This document shows positions 59,101-64,000 of a stretch of 64,000 bases of DNA, piece by piece (positions within the stretch are counted from its first letter, which is position 1; every line of letters begins with the position of its first letter). The stretch spans positions 1-64,000 of the forward strand of contig CACZHK010000004.1 of NCBI GenBank assembly GCA_902780915.1. Reading direction: 5' to 3'. The notes beneath the pieces were generated by a model that was not told where the DNA came from, searched no databases, and worked only from the letters and a program-made list of their open reading frames with translations. The position numbers and the translations under genes were made by a program. Source of the stretch: Pseudoselenomonas ruminantium. GTDB lineage: Bacteria > Bacillota > Negativicutes > Selenomonadales > Selenomonadaceae.

Positions 59101-60536
59101 TCGATGTTTTGGAGGCAGTGCTGCAGGTGCGCAACGGTCTCTGCGATGTCAAGAACATGCAGGTACGCAAAACCGTGGGGGAGAGAACTTATCAGGCAAG
59201 CGCAAGGGGCATTGTGCCCTCCAGGGCGTTGCAGGTAGAGGATCCCTCGGCCCTCAATGATTATGAGCAGATACGGTTTGAGATATCCCTCGATGATGCA
59301 GATCTGTCTCTTTTGCCGGCTCTTTCCAAGCAAGTGGAGTGGGCTATGGGGCCGACTCAGGGACAGCTGCGCATAACCGGCACGGCTGCTCATCCCCAGT
59401 TCAACGGTTCACTGGCTGTCACCGGTGGTTCTGTGAAGCTGAAGGATCTGCGGCTGCCTGTCACGGAGATGGGCGCAAGGCTTGATTTTAATGGCAATCA
59501 AATGACAGTCAAGGACTTTTCTGGTAAAATGGGCGATGGGAGCTACAATGGCTCCGGGCACCTGCAGCTCGAGGGCCTGACTCCGGTGCATTACGCTTTT
59601 GATTTCACGGCCAGCAAGCTGGATGTTCAGAGCGGCTTCTTTCAGGGACCGCTGGATGGCGAGCTGCATTTGCAGGAGGGGGAGATCTATGGTGTGACCC
59701 TGCCAAAGCTGACCGGCCAGCTCAACCTGCATGACTGCACAGTTTCTGTGCCTGCCCTTCCTGACACGGAAGGGGATTTGCCCAACATCATCCTGGATTT
59801 TCAGCTGAATGTGGGGCAGAAGGTGCATTTCTACAGTTCTTATCTGTACGACATGTATCTGAAAGGCGGCATCCACTTTGGTGGCACCACCAGGCACCCC
59901 AGGACCAGCGGCCAGCTGGAAGTGGATAAGGGGGGCACTGTCAGTTACCTCAAGACGCCCTTCAAGATCCGCCAGGGCATAGCTTACTTCAATCAGGTGG
60001 ATTCCTTCCTGCCCAGCATTGATTTCATGGCTGATGCCACGGTGGGACGCACGACGATTTTCCTGAACCTGAATGGGCCTTTGGGAAAAATGGAAACGCA
60101 ACTCTCTTCAATGCCGGAACTCAGCCAGACAGAAATCATGCAGGTGCTGACGCTGGGACGGGATCATGTAGCTGGCAATAGCAAGATAACCGCTGGGGAT
60201 ATGCTTTCCCTGGGCCTCCAGCTGACGGTGCTTTCTGAGCTGGAGCAGGCAGTGAGAAATATGTTGTTCCTGGATTATTTCAGCATCCATCGCGGCGGCC
60301 CCATGTCGGATTTTGTGCCTGTATCCTCTGAGAGCAACAGCCGGGATGATGAATACAGCGTGGAGATTGGCAAATATGTCACCAGGAAGCTCATGCTGAA
60401 GCTGAGCCAGGGCATAGGTGCCGAACATAAGACACGCTATGGCCTGGAATACAATTTCAATGACCGCTTCGGCCTGGTGGTTGAGCAGGAAGGTTCCAAT
60501 ACGGTGGTGGGCATCACCAGCCGCATAAAGTTCTGA
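56178..60536 (+). CDS. tamB: TamB/DUF490-family AsmA-like envelope protein
   Basis: A 1452-residue protein with an N-terminal membrane anchor (about 5-28) and a very long beta-taco of repeating strand pairs, as in TamB, YhdP and relatives that carry phospholipid across the periplasm. The C-terminal DUF490 domain is clear: GTVSYLKTPFKIRQGIAYFN, ELSQTEIMQVLTLGRDH, and the end YGLEYNFNDRFGLVVEQEG. The ATG at 56178 is used since AAAGGGTGGG precedes it; a TTG at 56157 is in frame. It lies between tolC and the sigma factor gene, within the outer-membrane cluster. Confidence 0.9.
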   Translation: MKGLLKVGLGLALSAALLCGGAFLVSRTETFMQEAGKAAGNIAAASLGTEAEVGSIEVKSLHELTIHDINIYDKQAETMLHADEARVGFRLLAAFKEPSESVGTVTLKGVEAYLSEKEDGSWNVQDIISTTGEEKKFTGKVEVEEARVRVNSFRLPEALEFDQVTGTLDFGDYPALKLEGKASQGETDLEFGGTIGSDRQIIRVKAGEAELEKYLPLLPAGLLPEEVELEGGHLNRAEVAVVYQGGLMSLTGSADLKEGRLRALGTEVEQIEGTAFFTDSQVLFDAKAQAAGQQARAHGKVTFLEGTPYFDIEAESESFAPSAILTDIPCHGTAAFSAKIAGTASNPLVEAQVSKAAGEAYGIPFADAGAKVRYEDGRVYVQEARANSFGGSVQGEFELSAADLSFTGHLKGQGIDLALAAASLPDVPALNDLTGRASLDVGFSGRGKEYEKLEAYGSLKLEQGAYQGLALERAGTSFALLGDALTIDACSVRLPQHGDVGLEGKIAGLYGDPQLELQLYGGHVELSLLQAFLPQADMRGKADFKGTLSGTRSNPDLQLSFSATRGQLFKQPFDSVRFHARGSLDRVSIEDFSLMKDGKQTWYVEGFVGFTGEKRLNLRADTVGVRMEDLAALVAPDQPITGNVDNTIRFTGTLDNPKAVGYIHFYLGSYMGVLLSGMDGDYYLQDGKVRLQDFHIYSPMVDMDVNGMVDRAGNLDLLAQVHDIDMKRIQHKLPYEVSGHGTFDGNIRGNISAPVFHGTLNAPNLTLNGQEIRQLHGLVDYAAHKVKLSEFGFAQGENGYCGLEAAYGTEDESLSGNAVVQDFDIEVLCDLLNQHNDKLAGKVSVGVLLGGTLGNPSLVVQGSIDQGTAAGYDIRNVNLKGHLQNRVLSLEEISGLQGEGIFTGKGTVDFNHEGEIDASLQAQDLSLGMFTRLAGVQADIAGKADIKASFGGYLQNPSVDAEIKGRDGGVAGSTFDVLEAVLQVRNGLCDVKNMQVRKTVGERTYQASARGIVPSRALQVEDPSALNDYEQIRFEISLDDADLSLLPALSKQVEWAMGPTQGQLRITGTAAHPQFNGSLAVTGGSVKLKDLRLPVTEMGARLDFNGNQMTVKDFSGKMGDGSYNGSGHLQLEGLTPVHYAFDFTASKLDVQSGFFQGPLDGELHLQEGEIYGVTLPKLTGQLNLHDCTVSVPALPDTEGDLPNIILDFQLNVGQKVHFYSSYLYDMYLKGGIHFGGTTRHPRTSGQLEVDKGGTVSYLKTPFKIRQGIAYFNQVDSFLPSIDFMADATVGRTTIFLNLNGPLGKMETQLSSMPELSQTEIMQVLTLGRDHVAGNSKITAGDMLSLGLQLTVLSELEQAVRNMLFLDYFSIHRGGPMSDFVPVSSESNSRDDEYSVEIGKYVTRKLMLKLSQGIGAEHKTRYGLEYNFNDRFGLVVEQEGSNTVVGITSRIKF

Positions 60537-60561
60537 GTTGAGATGAGGAAGGAGCAGGCGC

Positions 60562-61203
60562 ATGAATTTTGGTGAATATGTGGCAGCCATTTCTGCCATC
60601 AAGACGCTTGCTCCTGCAGAGGAATGGCAGTTGTGGCGTGAGTGCAAGTCTGGAGACAGGAAAGCTCGTCAGAGGCTTATAGAATCGTACCAGCCACTGG
60701 TCTGCCGGGAGGCCATGCCCTGGCGCAGCTATCCTTACATCATGGATGCTGTCCAGGAGGGCACGGTGGGACTGATTGAGGCGGTGGAGACCTTTGACCC
60801 CGCAAGGGGCGTAGCTTTCAGCCTTTATGGCATGCACCGCATAAGAGGAAGGATCCTGGATTTTCTGAGGAAGGAAGGCGGAGCGGATATTGCCTGCCTG
60901 GAGGCTCCTTCCCCAGGGGAGGAAGGCAGCGCGAATCTGAAGGAAAGGGTTACGGACAGGGCAGCCTTGTCTGTGCCCGAACAGGTGGAGAACAATCTGT
61001 TCTCCGAGCACCTGCACAGTGCTCTGGAACGCTTGCCGTGCAAGGAAAAGGCTGTGCTGGAAGGCATGTATCTGGGGTCCGCTGATGCCAGGGATATGGC
61101 AGATGACCTGAGTGTCTCCCTTGCTCATGTGTACCGCCTGCGGGACAAGGGCATAAGAAGGGTCAGAGGCATGCTCGCCCGCTTCAAGAGCAGCTGGACT
61201 TGA
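60562..61203 (+). CDS. Sigma-70-family RNA polymerase sigma factor
   Basis: A 213-residue sigma factor. Region 2 (about 30-115) has ARQRLIESYQPLVCREA, YIMDAVQEGTVGLIEAVETFDPARGVAFSLYGMHRIRGRILDFLR, including the core-binding and minus 10 recognition helices. Region 4 (about 145-210) has LHSALERLPCKEKAVLEGMYLG and a helix-turn-helix VSLAHVYRLRDKGIRRVRG. Region 3 is short and loosely conserved. It is too divergent to be the main sigma and lacks an ECF-like look; a sporulation/flagellar-type subgroup is possible. AGGAAGGAG precedes the ATG. It sits inside the outer-membrane cluster, 25 bases after tamB. Confidence 0.82.
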   Translation: MNFGEYVAAISAIKTLAPAEEWQLWRECKSGDRKARQRLIESYQPLVCREAMPWRSYPYIMDAVQEGTVGLIEAVETFDPARGVAFSLYGMHRIRGRILDFLRKEGGADIACLEAPSPGEEGSANLKERVTDRAALSVPEQVENNLFSEHLHSALERLPCKEKAVLEGMYLGSADARDMADDLSVSLAHVYRLRDKGIRRVRGMLARFKSSWT

Positions 61204-61344
61204 AAAAGGAAGAAAATGTGCTGTTTGGGCAAGAAATTTGTATTTTTTCCTGTCTCATGCGGGCTGAAGCCAGCAGAAACGTTTTTTTCCTCTGAGAAAA
61301 CCCTTTTCATATCTGAGATTATACAGCTGAAAGGGGGCGGGAAG

Positions 61345-61914
61345 ATGGACAAGGACAGCAAGCGGGCGCGTATTCAGGCGGCTCGCGAATGGCTGGGGCA
61401 GGCTGACGATTCTCTTGAGCGCTCTGATGAGCTGCAGGGGGATTTGAAGCTCATGCTGGCCAAGGCCGAGTTGGAGGGAGCCGCGCCGGGCAAAGCAGCC
61501 CGCAGGCTGCACAAGTGGCTCGCCCGGGGGGCGGCGCTTGCGGCAGCGGTGCTCATTGCGCTGGCCATAGAAAACTGGCCCTTTGGTCGGGAAATGGTGC
61601 AAGAAGATATTCCTGCGCCTGCTCCCCCCCAGACGGCAGAAGAAATGCCGCTGGGGGAGCAGCTGGCTGGAGAAAAGCAGACTGAAAGAGAATCGGCCGT
61701 GGTGGATGAACCTTCTTTGCCTCCTGAGGAACCGGCAGGGAAAGCTGCTCCGTCTCCACCGATGCAGGAAACCCTTGAAGTGCGTGAGGGGACTTTTGAA
61801 GCGGGCACGCCCCAGTCAGCTGCTAGCCCCCATCTGACGTACTCACCTCCCAGCGTGCCTTCCTCGGATAAGCAGAAACTCATGCAGGAGGCGGGCGCAG
61901 TGCTCAGGCATTAA
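61345..61914 (+). CDS. Small single-pass membrane protein, unknown
   Basis: A 189-residue protein. The start at 61345 is preferred because AAAGGGGGCGGG precedes it; the frame is open upstream to 61216. A helical N-terminal part (about 1-55) rich in charge is followed by one membrane segment (about 65-82, GAALAAAVLIALAIENW) and a Pro/Glu-rich tail. The layout of cytosolic helix, one membrane span and flexible outer tail behind a sigma factor gene resembles anti-sigma factors, but no anti-sigma motif is visible; this is only a suggestion. Confidence 0.55.
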   Translation: MDKDSKRARIQAAREWLGQADDSLERSDELQGDLKLMLAKAELEGAAPGKAARRLHKWLARGAALAAAVLIALAIENWPFGREMVQEDIPAPAPPQTAEEMPLGEQLAGEKQTERESAVVDEPSLPPEEPAGKAAPSPPMQETLEVREGTFEAGTPQSAASPHLTYSPPSVPSSDKQKLMQEAGAVLRH

Positions 61915-61922
61915 AAAGTTCT

Positions 61923-61950
61923 TTGTATTTCCATGATTTTTTGATATATT
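61923..61950 (+). promoter_or_regulatory. Possible bamA promoter
   Basis: TTGTAT (61923-61928), 16 bases, TATATT (61945-61950), in an AT-rich gap of 112 bases. Confidence 0.5.
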
Positions 61951-62026
61951 ATATTATTGATTGCAGGGAGCAAGGATTACGGGCAAGAAGCCTTTTGACC
62001 GAGGAATGACTTAGGAGGTTTGACCT

Positions 62027-63994
62027 TTGAACAAAAAGCGATACAGATATCTGGCTACGGCAGTGGCACTGGCTACCAGCGTGGCCATGCTGCCGGGCGC
62101 TGCTTATGCGGCAGAAGAAGCAGCGGCGGCTCAGGCTGAAAAGACTTCAACGGGAGCAGCCGCAAATTCTGCTGCTGAAGCTGCAACTGCTGAGACGGCA
62201 GCTGCGGGCAAGAGCAAGGCAGTGGAAGGCCAGGAGACCACGGGGCCGGTTCAGTTAGATGAGCGTACCATCAAGTGGAACGAGACTCGGCCGGACGAGA
62301 AAGCTATCGAGGCCTTGCTGGGGCAGTATGAGGGTCAGACCATCGTGGATACCCGTTTCGAGGGGGCATCGGCAAAGACCGAGCCTACTGCCAAGGCCGC
62401 AGTTTCCATGCACGCAGGTGACATGTTTACCTCCAAGTTGGTATTTGAAGCCAGGGATTCCATCTACAACACGGGGTATTTCTACGACATCTACCCGTCC
62501 TTTGAAAAAGTGCCTGAGGGTGTCATTGTTACCTACCACGTGCTTGAGAATCCTGTGCTGACGGAGATTGGAATCGAAGGCAACACTGTGGAGAAGAGCG
62601 AGGATCTCTATGGGCGCATGCGGGTAAAGACGGGAGAAATCCTCAATAGCCGCATCCTGCATGAAGATGTTCAGGCTGTCCAGGACCTTTACCATAAGGA
62701 TGGCTACATCCTCATGAAGATCTCTGACATGAATATAGATCCCAACGGCAAGCTTACCTTGAAAATCAACGAGGGCAAGCTGGAGGGATACGCAGTCAAG
62801 GGCAATAAGAAGACCAAGGACAGAGTAATTCTGCGCGAGATGCGTCAGAAGCCGGGAGAGCCCTTCAACTCCAAGATGGCACGCCGCAGTGTGCAGCGCG
62901 TATATAACCTGGGCTTTTTTGAAGATGTCAATATCAAGATGAACCCGGGGGTGGAGCCCAATGCGGTGATCATGGAAGTAGATGTCAAGGAGCAGCGCAC
63001 GGGCACCTTCGGCGTTGGTGCGGGCTACAGCAGCTCTGACGGCATCCTGGGAATGATCAATGTAGGCGACAAGAACTTCCTGGGCACCGGGGATGCCATT
63101 TCCCTTACCTACCAGAGATCCGGCAGCGAGAGTGATGCACAGGGCTTCGTGTTCTCTTACAGGCATCCCTGGATTGACAAGAAGGAAACTGTGGGAACCC
63201 TGAAGATCTACAATCGTACCTATGAGTATTCTGACTATGACACCGACGGCAATAAGAAGGAAAGCTATATGCGCAAGTACTCCGGGGGCGAGCTTACTTT
63301 GGGCCGCCCGGTCAGCGAATACTCCACCAACTACATCACCCTCAAGAACCGTAAGGACATATACAAAAGACATGAAGATGACGGCAATGTGGTCTGGAAG
63401 AACGCAGATGGCAGCATTCACTGGGGCGAACATGATCAGGCCTGGAAGGATTACAACTTCGGCACTACCCGTTCCATCATCTTGCAGCATGTGACTGATA
63501 CCCGTGACAATGTCTATAACCCCATGGAGGGCTGCAAGATCAGCCTTACCGGCGAGGTGGCAGGCTTTGGCGGCGATTTCGATTTCCAGAAGGCATACAT
63601 TGAGGATGCCCGCTACTTCAAGGTAGGCAGCGATCGGGTGATCGCCGTAAGAGGTGCCTTGGGCTATGCCCGCGGTCACTTGTCAGAGTTCAACCAGTTC
63701 CGTGTGGGCGGCCAGGATACCCTGCGCGGCTATCGTGACGACCAGTTCCGTGGCGACCGCATGGGCATCCTGTCCGTAGAGTACAGGTTCCCCCTGGCCA
63801 ATAAGGTTCAGGGCGCTGTCTTCGCTGATGGCGGTGGTGCCTGGTATGACAGCGTGCTGCCCCATGGAGGAGACCTTCATGGCAGCATAGGCGTGGGCGT
63901 TTCCTTCAATACCCCCATTGGCCCTCTGCGCCTGGATTACGGCAGGGGCGATAAGGGCGGCCGTGTTCACTTCACGGTAGGCGGCATGTTCTGA
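62027..63994 (+). CDS. bamA: BamA outer-membrane protein assembly factor
   Basis: A 655-residue Omp85 protein starting at TTG with TTAGGAGG before it. Signal peptide about 1-29 (MLPGAAYA), an Ala/Glu-rich linker (about 30-80), POTRA domains (about 100-330; NPVLTEIGIEGNTVEKSEDLY, KDGYILMKISDMNID, SVQRVYNLGFFEDVNIK), and a 16-strand barrel with FNQFRVGGQDTLRGYRDDQFRGD, the conserved loop-6 VRGF-like motif (LRGY here), ending FTVGGMF. It has fewer POTRA units than the five of E. coli. It inserts barrel proteins into the outer membrane. The gene is complete; 6 bases remain to the right edge. Confidence 0.95.
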   Translation: MNKKRYRYLATAVALATSVAMLPGAAYAAEEAAAAQAEKTSTGAAANSAAEAATAETAAAGKSKAVEGQETTGPVQLDERTIKWNETRPDEKAIEALLGQYEGQTIVDTRFEGASAKTEPTAKAAVSMHAGDMFTSKLVFEARDSIYNTGYFYDIYPSFEKVPEGVIVTYHVLENPVLTEIGIEGNTVEKSEDLYGRMRVKTGEILNSRILHEDVQAVQDLYHKDGYILMKISDMNIDPNGKLTLKINEGKLEGYAVKGNKKTKDRVILREMRQKPGEPFNSKMARRSVQRVYNLGFFEDVNIKMNPGVEPNAVIMEVDVKEQRTGTFGVGAGYSSSDGILGMINVGDKNFLGTGDAISLTYQRSGSESDAQGFVFSYRHPWIDKKETVGTLKIYNRTYEYSDYDTDGNKKESYMRKYSGGELTLGRPVSEYSTNYITLKNRKDIYKRHEDDGNVVWKNADGSIHWGEHDQAWKDYNFGTTRSIILQHVTDTRDNVYNPMEGCKISLTGEVAGFGGDFDFQKAYIEDARYFKVGSDRVIAVRGALGYARGHLSEFNQFRVGGQDTLRGYRDDQFRGDRMGILSVEYRFPLANKVQGAVFADGGGAWYDSVLPHGGDLHGSIGVGVSFNTPIGPLRLDYGRGDKGGRVHFTVGGMF

Positions 63995-64000
63995 GGACGG

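Overview
The window looks like a chromosomal segment of a diderm Firmicute (class Negativicutes), most likely a flagellated Selenomonas-like member of the Selenomonadaceae. The reason is the mixture seen: Firmicute-type promoters, strong GGAGG ribosome binding sites and low-GC Fst-like small genes sit beside a full outer-membrane toolkit (BamA, TamB, TolC, MlaEFD, a TpsA/TpsB two-partner secretion pair, a heptosyltransferase-like GT9). The assignment to genus is inference from gene content only.

Layout. 1-1475: two radical SAM/SPASM proteins of alternative heme synthesis (AhbC end, AhbD). 1677-5117: a putative protein-glycosylation set (methyltransferase-like, StrF-like glycosyltransferase, SPINDLY-type OGT) that may modify flagellin. 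5283-6116: a membrane-anchored coiled-coil protein. 6164-13912: a DeoR-type regulator and an L-ascorbate utilisation cluster (ulaG, C, A, B, E, an unknown propeller-like gene, ulaF), with two copies of an apparent operator, one lying inside the spacer of the ulaG promoter; ulaD is not in the window. 14268-20626: a secreted CAP-domain protein behind a structured leader, then tpsB and tpsA; the TpsA carries an embedded C-type-lectin-like domain and an apparent one-base frameshift near its end. 20740-25052: trkA with two trkH genes. 25616-30417: flagellin with a sigma-28-like promoter, a small damaged DUF4160-type locus, and two GT8 glycosyltransferases. 30541-37951: Uma2 nuclease, GT9, SWIM/SNF2 helicase, methyl-accepting chemotaxis protein. 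38231-43059: ytfQ-ytfR-ytfT-yjfF galactofuranose-type ABC importer. 43377-48819: S15/CocE hydrolase, a probable 6S RNA, two unknown genes, and a tannase-like secreted protein that has lost the nucleophile serine. 48893-50738: a cobalamin riboswitch with no cobalamin gene behind it, then serS; 50838 rnhA. 51625-63994: an envelope biogenesis run mlaE-mlaF-mlaD-tolC-tamB-sigma factor-small membrane protein-bamA.

The most striking observation is a pair of homologous, unlinked type I toxin-antitoxin loci (about 25.1-25.4 kb and 43.1-43.3 kb). Each has a 28-30 residue hydrophobic peptide gene on the minus strand, a convergent plus-strand promoter, a shared bidirectional terminator, and a short stretch in the plus-strand RNA that is nearly identical to the plus strand at the toxin start codon and ribosome binding site, hence complementary to the toxin mRNA exactly where translation starts. 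The two loci share architecture and peptide core but have different pairing sequences, as expected for non-cross-reacting paralogues. Other points of interest are the gene-less B12-riboswitch transcript, the lectin insert in TpsA, the operator-in-spacer ula promoter, and three families of intergenic palindromic repeats. No tRNA, rRNA, CRISPR array or transposase gene was seen.
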